Assembly: GCF_037325665.1 (NCBI RefSeq)
Contig: NC_090248.1
Location: 12,397,061-12,461,060, forward strand
Source of the DNA: Littorina saxatilis
Lineage: Eukaryota; Mollusca; Gastropoda; Littorinimorpha; Littorinidae
Reading direction: 5' to 3'
DNA length: 64,000 bases
Shown here: piece by piece, positions 42,901-54,717 of the stretch
Position numbering within the stretch: position 1 is the stretch's first letter
Layout of the letters: every line of letters starts with the position of its first letter
The notes under the pieces: generated by a model
What the model was told of the DNA's origin: nothing
The model's input: the letters and a program-made list of their open reading frames with translations, nothing else
Database searches by the model: none
Translations under genes and position numbers: made by a program

Positions 42901-45900
42901 GTTGTGTAGTGTAGTGTATTTGACGTATATGTTCTGATTATCATTTGCGCATATATAATTTATCCTACATACGTGAGAGAGACACCCGTGAGATAATAAT
43001 CGTTCAAATCACAAGTGTGTATATCATGTAAATGAGGTCATGTCAAGCAAGTCTGGCAGGGACCTGTTTTTCCACTGCTTATGATGCCAAAGTCACCGAG
43101 ACAAACGTCATTATAGAAACAAAAATTGCGCTCGCTAATTACCCTTGATGAATCTTTAGAACTAACACGTCACGCCACACTTTCAGAGTGACGTTTCTTT
43201 GATTTGACGTAATAGATTGCACGAGGCTTTAGAAGAGATCGAGGTTCCAAAAACAAGCGTCTTCAATTTAGCTGCCTCAACTGCAAGAAATTTTCAGTAA
43301 AACATACTAAAATACACGTAAGTACAGTATGTAGGATAAACAGAATACTACATGGCTTGCTGTGTCGTACCAGATTTACACTCGTTGCTTTTTCAAATTG
43401 TGAACTTTGCAAATCTGGTACGACACAGCAAGCCATGTAGTATTCTCTATATATATATATATTCTACTAGTTTGACAAAACAGGTTCTACATACTATACT
43501 CTTATCAACGTGTTTTCTGCAGGTTCTGTTCTAATGCCTTTGACTAATAATACTGAGTACTAAACATCTTAATAGCTGGATTCGTGTATGATTTGAGCCT
43601 GACTATCCCAAGGGGAATTATCTTCATGGCAACGATGTCTCATATCGAAAGGCAGCTGTGGGCGTTCAGGATCTTTTAGTTTTAGTTTTACATCAATATT
43701 ACACAAGTGACGTTTCAACATGCTTATGCTGAAGATCTATGCATAATCGCTTGTTGTGTTTAACCTTACAAGACTTGACTCAAGGTTTGGTTTTAATGTT
43801 TATCTATGTAATTTCCACCGATGGCACAGGCCACTGTGTTCAGGGTGGGGATGTGTCTGCAGGTGCCAGGTGGTCGAGTCTGTAACACATGTAAATTAGT
43901 TAAAGGAACATTGCAAAGTAAAATGCAGGTCAGTAAACCTGACCTGCAAACTCTGCAGTCCTGTCGAATTGAATAGTTGCAAATCCATGCAGAAATGATG
44001 ACAAGATCAGTCATGAAGAAATAGCCATCCCAACACTAACAGCCCGCTGTTAATTCCAAATATGTTTTAAAATAATACGGTCATCCGTCGAAAGGAGACA
44101 ACATAAAGTATCATTCTTTAGATAAGTAGATGACCCTTCGGTTCAAATTCATATAACTTAGCCTTATCTCCTGCCCTAAAAGTTCCCTTTAGGCCAAAAA
44201 AAAATTAGGTGTGGTTAAGGTAACATCTAGCCAAAAAAATAGGGCAGGAAGGTAGGCAATCACTTTTTTTTTTAAACTTTTTTTTCTTAATAGCAGAGCA
44301 ACCAAGTGTGCAGCACTCGCAACCAAAGAAGATGCCGCCATTTTTGTCATGGCAAGCGTTTGTTGGGCCTTTTTTAGTAGAAGGAGTTATTTCCCTTGCA
44401 TCGTCTGTCGTCTGCATGACGACTCGAGCGCTTTCGCTTTCATTGTGTTTTCTGCATTCGTTTTCTTGTTTTCATTTTTTTTGTTTTGACAAATGTAATA
44501 AAAAGTTATAGGGTCGGCCCCTAAAAATAGGGTAGGTCGGGTTACCGTAACCACACCTATTTTTTTTTAAGCCTTAGTAAAATTCGTCTTATAAGTTTTA
44601 GGGCAGTGTGACTGTGAGCATTTTCTGCTTCTTCTGTAAATCAGCAGCTGATATTTGATTCAATCCAGGTGAGATACATAAATAACATTTCAACTTTCAA
44701 GGCAAGGGTTCTGTAAAAATGAACATGATTTAGTAACTGATTAATTTTAATTGTTGTTATTTTCAGCCCATGGCGGATAGTGGATGATTGCGGTGGTGCC
44801 TTCTCCATGGGAGCAATTGGTGGGGCCTTCTTCCACTCCATCAAAGGATACAGAAATGCCCCCAGTGTAAGTGTTCAAATCTCACAACACTATACGTCAA
44901 AACACTTATAAATTATACACTTGCAGTTGTGTGCTGTGTGAGATGTCAAAAATATGTACATTCCCAATACCTTTGTATGGTTTTGTAAAAGCGACTACGC
45001 TTGCTTGTATTTTGAATCAGTAAATGAATAGGTTGCGAGAATTTATTTGAAGACTTTAAAGAGTAAAAGTGATGCAAAAGGAGATTTTTCAGGGTTTCGA
45101 CATCAAGATCTGTAACATTGTAGTATTTTGTCTCTTATAGCATTATGGACAATGTCACATTGTCGGTTAGAGTACGTTTTGCTTTGAAACAGTAGGATGT
45201 GAGCATGAAGCATCATGGCGTGGTTTAAAGTGTCTCGCTGAGGGTGACACTTTAACCTTTGTGCTTGGGATTTTATTGTGCGTTTTCAGTGTCAGATCCT
45301 TTGATCTAAGATAGTCTCTGTTTTACATGACTTATACCTCAAATGAAGGAGGTAAAACTAACAGAAATGCTGTTGGCTAGTTACCTGAACAGCTCAGGTT
45401 TTCATTTTGATGATGTGATGTGATGTTTGCAGGGTCAGTACAGGCGCCTGATTGGCAGTATGATTGCAGTGAAGGAGAGGGCCCCTATTGTCGGAGGTCA
45501 GTGCGTGTATAACTGCTACACCGTAATTTAAATCTGAATCTGGTGCCTCTGATTTATATATGTTTTCTGGTGTGTATTTGAAGCAGTGAATATGACTGTA
45601 GGGAAAGTGACTGGGGCAGAAAGTAAAACAATGTAAATCAATGTGCTTGAAACTTGAAAGTGAAACAAAGTAGGGAAAGTGTCATGCCATGGCAGTGATA
45701 TTGCAAGCGAGACAAAGGTTTGGTAGTGTTGCTATGTATTTATCACACATTGTGTATGATTGACTAAGGTTTGGTAGTGTTGCTATGTATTTATCACACA
45801 TTGACAAGAGGAATAAGATTAGAAATGTAGGTTTGTTGGAATATGATGCAGTAAATTGTGTGGGACAGACATTTATTTACTTTATAATTAGGCTGTTCAT

Positions 45901-48900
45901 ATTCAATTTTATTTGTCAAACTCAATGTCACGAGACTGTGACGTTTGATTGTTTAAGCTACTGAGTACAATAAAAACAAAAAAATTAAGACTTCTAAAAA
46001 AAATTTTTTTAGAAAGTCCTTGTCTACATTTTTATACATAAATAGACATTTGATCATTAAAATGCTGAGTCTATTCCCTACACATATCAACAATACACCC
46101 CCCCTCCATCAAGAAGGACGAAGCAAGGGTAGCCGTTTGAAAATTCATTGTAGTATTCCAGCATAGTAGGATATCCCAATTGGGAAATGGCCGAGGGCAA
46201 AACTCCTCTCGAATACCGTGCATTTCGTTCGTTTAAACAAAATCGTGGACAGCGCTCCAATACCCAATGTCAAACTGTTGCTGTGATTGTGTGGGTTTGG
46301 CTGTCAGCATAGTGACATGAATTTGATTGGTCGATATTTTTAGGCAAAGCACATGTTCTCAGCAAACAGAAAACAAAATATTGGAAGTGTCCGAGACACT
46401 ACCCAAAAGTAAAAACTTTATTTACATATATTTTCTTTTCTATAACTTTTTTCCCCATGGTTCTTTCATCATCTGACAAAACTTTTTATCGAAATCTAAC
46501 CATAAGATTATGGGAAAAAAAGCAAAAATGTAGACGACCACCTTTAACATAAAATAAATTTATAAAGGTTATGAACATTAAATGGGAAAAAGCAAGTTCT
46601 TAAAGGGGGGGGGGGGGGGGGGTCTTAAAAAGGGGTTTCCACTGTACATTCATCATAATGATCATCTTTTACTTTTCTCAATATTGTATCATCTGTTCCT
46701 GTAACTGAGTCTTACTGACGTCTTTCCAGGTAACTTTGCTGTGTGGGGTGGTCTGTTCTCGGCTATCGACTGCTCGTTAGTGTACATCAGAAAGAAGGAG
46801 GACCCCTGGAACTCCATCACAAGTGGGGCTCTCACTGGTGCCATCTTGTCAGTCAGAAGTGAGTCTTATTTAATTTTTCATTGGCTTTATTTTGAGCAAC
46901 CATTCTTAAATCTAAGCATGTTTTTGTTGCCTTTTTGGGGATGGATTGCAACATTGTTTGACTTGTTTTCACCTTTTCAGAGAGCGCCCGTGTGTTTCAA
47001 CTTTTTGTTTGGATGTTTTTGGTTACATTGTTGAAGAGCGTTACCGTGCACAGGCCAGACTGTCATGTTTAAAAAAAAAAAACTTGACAGCTTTTATAAA
47101 CAGTTCACAAGACAGTTGATGACAAAGGCATAGCAAATTCCTGATAGATGTGAAAGGTGTGATTGCTCGGTTAGTTTTGATGTTAAAGAAAACAAAACTC
47201 TCAGAGTTGACCTGATCATATGCTTCTCTTTTGAGAAAAAAAGACTGAATGGCAAAGAAATACTGCAGTTCAGTGACATTTCGGAATTATATTCCTGTCT
47301 AGATTAACATGAATTTTGAATTTTCAGATGGAGCCGGTGCAATGGTTGGATCTGCTATCATCGGTGAGTAGAACTGGAAGTTACATGTATATTCCCAGTT
47401 TTCTGTTCAACACACATGAAGGATGATCATGATATTATTTGTTGACAGACTTGGATAGTTTTGTAAGTGGCTTGTGGTAAGCAGCACTAGTGACTAGGAG
47501 TTGTTTCCCTTGACCCTTGAGGACTGTTATACCATTTGCCACCCCTTGGCAGCTTTTAGATTCTCACTCTCAGTGCTGAAGTGGGTAAGCCAGTGTGCAT
47601 CCCTTTGCTTGCCCCTTCAGGATCAATTCATATATGTCAAGGGCTTTGGGTGATAGGTATTTAATTTATGTGCGAGGCAATTGCTACATATCCGTGAAAG
47701 GTGAATGTTCGCCTAATAGGCTTGAAGTTTGCTGGTCGATGTGAATGCGTTATATATTGTGTGTAAAAAATGTCTGTCTGTCTGTCTGTAAAAAATTCCA
47801 TTTCAAACGGCAGAAATTAATATGTAAAGTGCGGAGAGCACAGTTGTGGTTCGCGCTATATAAGCTCCCCATAATAATAATAATAATAATATCCATAACT
47901 TCTTGTGTGAGCAGGAATTTTCTTTGGTCACAAGCTTTATAAAGAATGAGTATGCCATTTACATAATTATTATAAATGTTGATGGATGAATGATGATACA
48001 TTGTAGACGGATGCATATTATTGATTAAAAGCCCCACAATGATGTGCTTGGCAAAAACAAAAAAAACAAAAATGAATATCCAGAAGCAATTGGAGTATAT
48101 GACACTTCTTGAAACCAGGAATTAACAAATCGCGTAAGGCGAAATTACTACATTTAGTCAAGCTGTGGAACTCACAGAATGAAACTGAACGTAGTCCGCC
48201 GCTAGTGCAAAAGGCAGTGAAAGTGGCGAGCCTGTTTGGCGCGGCAGCGGTTGCGCTGTGCTTCATAGCACGCTTCACTGTACCTCTCTTCGTTTTAACT
48301 TTCTGAGCGTGTTTTTAATCGAAACATATCATATCTATATGTTTTTGGAATCAGGAACCGACAAGGAATAAGATGAAATAGTTTTTGAAACGATTTCGGA
48401 AATTCAATTTTGATCATAATTTTTATATTTTTAATTTTCAGAGCTTGTTTTTAATCCAAATATAACATATTTATATGTTTTTGGAATCAGAACATGATAA
48501 AGAATAAGATGAACGTAAATTTGGATCGTTTTATAAAAAAAATTATTTTTTTACAATTTTCAGATTTTTAATGACCAAAGTCATTAATTAATTTTTAAGC
48601 CACCAAACTGAAATGCAATACCGAAGTCCGGCCTTCGTCGAAGATTGCTTGGCCAAAATTTCAATCAATTTGATTGAAAAATGAGGGTGTGACAGTGCCG
48701 CCTCAACTTTACAAAAAGCCGGATATGACGTCATCAAAGACATTTATCGAAAAAAAGAAAAAAACGTCCGGGGATATCATTCCCAGGAACTCTCATGTCA
48801 AATTTCATAAAGATCGGTCCAGTAGTTTAGTCTGAAACGCTCTACACACACACACACACATGCACACACATACACCACACCCTCGTCTCGATCCCCCCCC

Positions 48901-50065
48901 TACGTTAAAACATTTAGTCAAAACTTGACTAAATGTAAAAAGAATTGTGCCACGGCGGGTGATGTTTAAAAAAGGAGAGGGGTGGGGGCTGTAGCCTTGG
49001 AGTTCATACAGTAGTTCTTTCTATTTCATGGCTCCCCACTGACCCTCTACCTAGTCAGGCTAGTGTCCTGGGACCCCAAATTATAATTGTTAGGGGGTCC
49101 TCAGCAGAATTTTTGAGGATCCTTAAAGCGGGAAGAATGTTGACAGTTCCTGTGAAACTTTCACAAAAGTGTTATTTGTCATATCAGTTTGATCTACTCT
49201 GTAAATTTGCGTCTGTAGAGATCTGGCAGGTCTTTTCCTCATCTTCAAAATACATCCAAGTGTACGTTCTTGTCTATTCTGTAAGGAAACTAGCAGACCA
49301 TTACATCAGTACCAACGGTAGGCATGTATGAAAAAAATTATGTTTTCCTGGGACTCGCGCTTTTTAACTTTAGTGCGTCATTGGACCCCCTTCGTTTCTA
49401 GTGCATTTGTTTGTGCCTCTAGTGTGTATGGAATGTAGGGAGACCATTTTGGGAGCCCTGTATTTGCAGTGAACCAGCACAGACGGAGAAAGTTTATTCT
49501 GTATGTGCAGGTGGTGTTCTTCTGGCCTTGATAGAGGGAATGGGCATCATGTTCACAAGGTTCACCGCAGAGCAGTTCAATCCAGGTATACATATAGCTT
49601 GACTGCACAGTTCTACCTCTACCTATCCTTATTCTTTTACCTTCATCCTGTCTTCTTTCTTTTTCTGTTCACTTTTGATTACTTGGGGGGGGGGGGGGGG
49701 CATGACTTTTTACAACCTGATAAAGATGGTTATTATTTTTCTTTTTAACTGTTCTCCTCTTGTCGTCTGAAGATCTTTTCCTCCGTGAATTTACATAATA
49801 CTGATGCTGGCTTTAATGATGTGTTCAAATAGTTCTTTGCTGTTACCAGCAAAGGTTTCTGTGTTTCATGTGGGTTTCTTTGAGAAGTAAATACACAAAC
49901 GAACCAACATTATAAAAAGAAGTCATATTAATTACACAGCATGGTAATTGCTTCTGACCGTCTTTTATTTGTGTTCCAGCCAACCGCATGGCAGAAGATC
50001 CATCTCAACAGCCCCCTTCACAGAACTCCTCATTCTTCGCCAACCAACCCACGCAGTATCAATGA
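39934..50065 (+). CDS. TIMM17: Mitochondrial import inner membrane translocase subunit TIM17
   Basis: TIM17 is a core channel subunit of the TIM23 complex, which moves presequence proteins across the mitochondrial inner membrane. Seven exons: 39934-39959, 44767-44866, 45433-45496, 46730-46858, 47328-47363, 49511-49585 and 49980-50065. Phases agree throughout (2, 0, 1, 1, 1, 1). The product is 171 residues, equal to human TIMM17A. It begins [20 protein letters not shown] and continues with the family signatures [35 protein letters not shown] and [13 protein letters not shown]. Four hydrophobic, Gly-rich segments are expected. Acidic D15/D16 near the N-terminus and the cysteines at 9 and 78 match the conserved pair known to form a disulfide in yeast Tim17. 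Exon 1 is short with a weak donor (CTTG-GTTAGA); it was chosen because it restores the Cys-Pro-Trp junction and the family length. Intron 1 contains an assembly gap. Confidence 0.95.
40610..40809. other. Assembly gap (200 N)
   Basis: Exactly 200 N, so probably a placeholder of unknown true size. It lies in TIMM17 intron 1 next to a repeat array that may have caused the break. Confidence 0.99.
40810..41620. repeat. Diverged tandem repeat of about 470 bp beside the gap
   Basis: A unit starting GGGCTCAACACTGTTCCTTA (40812) recurs as GACTCAACACTATTCCTTAT (41281). Shared internal phrases include ATGCCATAGCTTTTTGACT and GCTGGTTAGCATGTCTGTA, and a further short duplication lies at 41455-41545. Confidence 0.8.
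42290..42510. repeat. Tandem duplication of about 115 bp
   Basis: Two units share CATAAACATACAAAGTTAGA, ACACACACTGAAGCAGAAAT and AACTAAAGAGCTTC (ends at about 42393 and 42511). Confidence 0.85.
42500..42610 (-). CDS. Short protein-like open frame, unrecognised
   Basis: ATG at 42610 opens 36 codons ([20 protein letters not shown], then [16 protein letters not shown]) to a TAG. The composition is protein-like and the upstream 150 bp are GC-richer with a TCACGTGA palindrome, as in a promoter. It may be a first exon or a short protein. No partner exon was found. It lies antisense in TIMM17 intron 1. Confidence 0.3.
   Translation of the reverse strand: MSKSGTKTVDQPKEKYITSLSDVAKVRYLEKLTEAL
43342..43446. 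repeat. Perfect 36-bp inverted repeat (hairpin)
   Basis: Arm 43342-43377 is the exact reverse complement of arm 43411-43446, with a 33-bp spacer. The arms contain CATGGCTTGCTGTGTCGTAC. A TA microsatellite follows directly. Confidence 0.95.
44190..44575 (-). mobile_element. TIR element carrying an exon-like ORF, copy 2 (shortened)
   Basis: Same ends as 36310-36826 (TTTAGGCC, A-rich, AGGTGTGGTTAAGGTAAC, and inverse). It has about 148 bp less inside, replaced by a poly-A/T tract. The ATG-bearing segment ([16 protein letters not shown]) is kept with a shifted frame after it. It lies in TIMM17 intron 1. Confidence 0.75.
46548..46647. mobile_element. MITE right-end fragment
   Basis: GTCTTAAAAAGGGGTTTCCACTGTA after a G-run resembles the right end of the CAGTGG element at 14645-14819. 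The preceding AAAGGTTATGAACA phrase recurs near 32820. TIMM17 intron 3. Confidence 0.4.
47815..47893 (+). mobile_element. Retroposon 3' tail
   Basis: GCGCTATATAAGCTCCCC followed by AAT repeats is the same type of 3' end as the LINE at 53276-53908. Only the tail is recognisable. TIMM17 intron 5. Confidence 0.5.
47976..48041. repeat. Diverged single copy of the 59-bp minisatellite unit
   Basis: GTTGATGGATGAATGATGAT and GCCCCACAATGATGT match the unit at 7541-8085, separated by an insertion of about 22 bp. Confidence 0.65.
48122..48940 (+). mobile_element. Family B element, about 820 bp, plus copy
   Basis: It starts CAAATCGCGTAAGGCGAAAT, contains a CA microsatellite near the end, and closes with a perfect hairpin (ACATTTAGTCAA, AAC, TTGACTAAATGT). 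The same ATTTAGTCAAG motif occurs inverted near the start, so the ends are subterminal inverted repeats. It is non-coding and AT-rich inside. It lies in TIMM17 intron 5. Class not assigned. Confidence 0.8.
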
Positions 50066-50607
50066 CGTGAGGATTCTAGGCCGCATGGAGAATGAACTCG
50101 GTAGTTACCTTGCATAGAAAAGAAAAAAATATGGTCTGTGAGCCGAGTTAATCTGTGTTAGTGTAAGTGATGTGTAAAGGACACCTGCAGTGAATGGTGA
50201 TTAACAACGGACAGTGGCGAAACAGCTTCTTCTGAGATGGTGGAATTTCAAGTTATATGTTTTTTCAGGTTTTCAACTGCTACTTGAGAGAAGTATGAAC
50301 TTCAAATTTCAGCCAAGATGATATGTATAACTGCTGTTGGAGAGACTCTTAAAACATAGTCTGAGGGGATATTTTAGGTTCACTTCTCTGTTTTCTCTCA
50401 TTTCTTTCGACCTGAATTTTGTTTTATCTGTTTATGTAGCAGGGTGTGTCCTTTTCACACGATCTGCAGGCATCCCCCTTCTGATTTCAAGTCAGAAGCT
50501 GTTTTTAATATCAGTAATTTTTGAAATATTGGATATTCACATGTTTTCATGCTAGATTATCCATTTACTATTTGAAATTACTTCTAAGCTACTAAGCTTG
50601 TTTTTAT

Positions 50608-50672
50608 ATTTAGTCAAGTTTTGACTAAATATTTTAACATCGAGGGGGAATCGAAACGAGGGTCGTGGTGTA

Positions 50673-50744
<72 letters not shown>

Positions 50745-51487
50745 GATTCAGACTAAACTACTGGACCGATCTTTATGAAATTTGACATGAGAGTTCCTGG
50801 GTATGAAATCCCCGAACGTTTTTTTCATTTTTTTGATAAATGTCTTTGATGACGTCATATCCGGCTTTTCGTGAAAGTTGAGGCGGCACTGTCACGCCCT
50901 CATTTTTCAACCAAATTGGTTGAAATTTTGGTCAAGTAATCTTCGACGAAGCCCGGGGTTCGGTATTGCATTTCAGCTTGGTGGCTTAAAAATTAATTAA
51001 TGACTTTGGTCATTAAAAATCGGAAAATTGTAAAAAAAAATAAAAATGTATAAAACGATCCAAATTTACGTTTATCTTATTCTCCATCATTTGCTGATTC
51101 CAAAAACATATAAATATGTTATATTCGGATTAAAAACAAGCTCTGAAAATTAAATATATAAAAATTATTATCAAAATTAAATTGTCCAAATCAATTTAAA
51201 AACACTTTCATCTTATTCCTTGTCGGTTCCTGATTCCAAAAACATATAGATATGATATGTTTGGATTAAAAACACGCTCAGAAAGTTAAAACAAAGAGAG
51301 GTACAGAAAAGCGTGCTATCCTTCTTAGCGCAACTACTACCCCGCTCTTCTTGTCAATTTCACTGCCTTTGCCATGAGCGGTGGCCTGACGATGCTACGA
51401 GTAAAATGGCATTGCGTTCAGTTTCATTCTGTGAGTTCGACAGCTACTTGACTAAATATTGTATTTTCGCCTTACGCGACTTGTTAT
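50608..51487 (-). mobile_element. Family B element, about 880 bp, minus copy
   Basis: Inverse orientation to the copy at 48122-48940, with the hairpin end (ATTTAGTCAAGTTTTGACTA) first, then a GT microsatellite, and the CGCCTTACGCGACTTGT end last. By eye the two copies match along their whole length apart from the microsatellite and small indels. Confidence 0.85.
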
Positions 51488-51982
51488 TTTATTTATTACA
51501 TTAGATCCATATTAAGTTAGCACATTATTCAAAATAAATTCTGTGTGCAGTTTGTAATAAGATTGTTGTCGAAAAAATTTATCCTTTTTTTATTTTGTTT
51601 GCAATTTCTCTCCCTTGACATAAGATTTGTTGTTGGGTTTCAGTCTCAAGTGAGCATGTTTATGAGCACATCAGGTTGTATGTTTGGGCCTGTAAATATT
51701 ACATGTGTGTGTGAAAAAAAGAACAATCGATAGGGGAGAGTGTGTGTGTGTGTGTGAGGAAAAGAACCGAATCATTTTGAAATTGGATGCATGGATATGT
51801 GTAATTGCGCGAGTCAGCTTTATATGTATGTTATAAGTGGTTGGTAAGTACCAATGACACAGATAACGTGATCTGAGTGCACCTGGCTTTGAGTGAAAGA
51901 AGCATGTGCATTCCTCTGTGGATTTTGATTTGACTTTATTTATCTAAGTGTCTTTCGAACACGCTGAATGCACACTGAGCTG

Positions 51983-51988
51983 AATAAA
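51983..51988 (+). promoter_or_regulatory. Polyadenylation signal candidate for TIMM17
   Basis: AATAAA in the context GAGCTGAATAAAGCGGG, about 1.9 kb after the stop. Shorter 3' ends using an AATAAA near 51533 are possible. Confidence 0.35.
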
Positions 51989-52101
51989 GCGGGTTGAACT
52001 GTACTCTACTCTTGTTTCGTTCTGAAAGCTGTGGCTGTGTGAATATTCATTCCATTGTGATGGTTGTGGTTGGTTGTTATGGGTATGTAAACTGTCAGAA
52101 G

Positions 52102-52104
<3 letters not shown>

Positions 52105-52152
<48 letters not shown>
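52105..52152. repeat. (CT)n microsatellite
   Basis: Uninterrupted CT run of about 48 bp. Confidence 0.95.
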
Positions 52153-52154
<2 letters not shown>

Positions 52155-52829
52155 AAATTGTGACACTGTGTATACCTCTACTTGCACCAATGAACCAATT
52201 TAGCTGCTAAATAGGCACATATTTCCTGCCAGGATGCTATCACACATTATGAACGGTCGGCAAACAGCCCATTCTCTGTTCCGTTAAGTGACAAGAAAAC
52301 AACAGATAGATAGATAGATAATTACATTGTAAAAAAAAAAAACCCACCAAGATAGTCAAAATGAACTAACCAGATACCAACACACACATGAAAGTATTTT
52401 TTTCATGATTACTTACTTTTCTTCATGTGCGTGTTTGTATGTGGTGAGTACATTTTCATTTTTTATATTGTTCCAGTTCTCACCTGCAGTCTCTTGATCC
52501 ATACATAAAAAGGAGGAAACAGTGTTTCTTGTAAATAACAAATCAACAGAGAAATAGGAGAGATCAAAACAGCAGCTAACCAATGCCGAATGGAGCGGTT
52601 AAAAAAACATCTGATAGTTCGGTTGCAGATTTCAGCTTTAAACCCGTTCCAAATCGATTCAAAAGTCATCAGTTGGTCGCTGGTTCGCTGGTATTACCGT
52701 TATAGCCTACATGTAGCATCATTCTGCGGGAACAATTTTCAGCTTCGATTAAAATTTTTAAAAAAAGGCTGCATTTGAGACTTTGGCCTTTTCCTTTTGT
52801 TAGAGAGTAAACACTGATGTGGAATCTGG

Positions 52830-54080
52830 CCAATGTTTACACCTAATACGCGTCCCCACAGTGACAGGAGGGCCTGCAATGGGCGTCGTTCAGCGTACCA
52901 CATACGCGTGGATGGTCATACTTTAGCACTGATTTATGATACCAAAATACCACGAAGCAGCCAAACTGCACCTTACAAACGTTTTTCTCTCTTTAAATTA
53001 ACCAAATTTTTCTTCTCCGTTCGATTTATTAGTACAGTGATAACATATGCGTGATCGAGAATGATAAAAGTGACTGGGTAGAATTCGACCGCGTTTACCC
53101 GTAATGTGCGACCCCGCAACGGGGTAACCTACAATAGGCGTCTCCCGTAATTAATAGGCGTGCACTGCACACATTGGAGGCCACTTTGTAGCACTGATTC
53201 ATAACATCAAAATACTAGTTACCTTGATGCGCCTTACAATTTTTTTCTTGCTTTAATATTATTTTAATATTATAGCTTTTAATTCTGCAGCCCGGCTTGT
53301 CTGCAAAGCCCCTCGGTCTCAGTCCTGTACCCCCTTGCTTAAGAAACTTCATTGGCTCCCTGTGGAGCTGAGAATCCAATACAAGTGCTGCTGTATCTGC
53401 TACATCATATCTGGCTCAGCCCCATCCTACCTGTCTGACCTGTTCACACTCTACACACCCTCACGATCCCTCCGCTCCTCTGTAGACACTAGAATGTTCC
53501 GTCTATCTTCTTTCAGTCGCAAACAGCACGGCCAGAGAGCCTTCTCCCACTCTGCAGCCGTTGCGTGGAACTCTCTCCCTTACTCAATCGGACACTGCCA
53601 AACTTTTTGTTCCTTCAAATCAAACCTTAAAACACACTTCGATTCTTCACACAGTAATTTAATTAATTTTTGTTTCAATATGGTGCATTTTTGATCAGAT
53701 ATTTGAATGTTTGAATGTTTTGCCTGTGTTAGTATGCTTGCAGCTTGTATTGATGCACAGTGTTTCGTTGTTCACTTGTGTGCTGAATGCTGCTGCACAT
53801 GCTTTTTCGCTTCGCTTTGTATACATGTATATGTATATTTTTCATTGTAAAGCGCTTAGTGAACGTCAAGCGCTCTATAAATCTCCCATATTATTATTAT
53901 TATTATTCAAATTTATCATCTCCGTTCGTTTTAATCATAAAGTGATCGTCAAAACCAAGCCGTGTTCACCCGTTACGCATGGTAGGCATTCAACGTCTCC
54001 CATTGGGGGTGTATCCCCCATAATAGGGTCGCTCATTACGGGTGGAAAGTCAATGGTCGAATTCGATCCCATCTTATCAG
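52830..54080. repeat. Diverged tandem repeat interrupted by a LINE
   Basis: Units share phrases such as TAGCACTGATT-ATAA-ATCAAAATAC, CTTACAA-TTTTTCT, TTCTCCGTTCG and GGGTAGAATTCGACC (compare 52840-53070, 53090-53275 and 53909-54080). The LINE at 53276-53908 sits inside one unit. Confidence 0.6.
53276..53908 (+). mobile_element. LINE 3' fragment (CR1/L2/Rex1-like)
   Basis: It encodes the C-terminal end of a non-LTR reverse transcriptase: AARLVCKAPRSQSCTPLLKK, LHWLPVELRIQYK, SGSAPSYLSDLF and AVAWNSLP are hallmark phrases of that region in CR1/L2/Rex1-type LINEs. The 3' end is GCGCTCTATAAATCTCCC followed by ATT repeats. The element is 5'-truncated, as is usual for LINE insertions, and keeps one open frame of about 119 codons from an internal ATG. 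Confidence 0.85.
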
Positions 54081-54717
54081 AGGGTAAATATCGATTTCTT
54101 CATCTGCGGTACTCCATCCTGTTCAGTGGCTGCGGCCAAGCCCTCAGCTCTCTCAAAACACTCCCTTGGGTTTCACTGATGCGCATAATATGGTCTTGAT
54201 GTTTCGTGAACGTTGCACCAACACAGCATCACGCTCAGCTCCAACCTGTTCTTCTTTTGCTCACTAATTGGAGCAAATATCGAACTTAGCGTTGATTTTG
54301 GCACAAGTCATCCAAGTGCTACGACAGGACTCGAGTGTCAGCAGCACGTCAGTTCTACTGATCCACCTTGTTGACGCGTCACTCCCGTTTTCGTGACACG
54401 AGCTAGATTGTTTAAACTGAACTGCTGATTGATTGGTGTATTGACTTTTCTTTTCCTTTGAACCCGGGAAGATCATTCACAGAGAACCGATTCGTCTTTT
54501 GTGTGTGCTCTGTTTTTAAACTAGGTCCAACTTTTAAACCCAGTAACTTATTTGCATTGAAAGCATAGCATACCCAGGGTTGAAATAAAAGAATGGGGAT
54601 TTATCCAAACGTGTCATTTTAATTTCCATCCCTGAATTGCGAAAAACTATTCGGTGGCAAACATGCATTAGACAATTGCAACATTCACGACTGCATGCTC
54701 ACGTGCCGTCTGTAATC
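54081..54717. other. Gene-less stretch
   Basis: Unique-looking sequence with no supported gene or repeat. Confidence 0.45.

Larger units (their letters stand above)
50066..51990 (+). other. TIMM17 3' untranslated region and flank
   Basis: There is no open gene after the TIMM17 stop. A family B element (50608-51487) interrupts the region. The first convincing polyadenylation signal in good context is at 51983. Confidence 0.45.

Noticed and set aside
43793-44014. Minus frame with several cysteines ([17 protein letters not shown]) as the missing RAD18 RING
   Set aside because: The Cys/His spacing does not fit a RING, the phase is unproven and the rest of the frame shows no RAD18 similarity.
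45433-45496. Possible alternative donor and frame for the TIMM17 exon at 45433
   Set aside because: The chosen boundaries restore the conserved Gly-Gly-Asn-Phe-Ala-Val-Trp junction and the 171-residue family length.
48842-48940. Helitron 3' end (hairpin near the terminus)
   Set aside because: The hairpin is present, but the expected CTRR terminus is not, and the same motif is inverted near the other end, so subterminal inverted repeats are the better description.
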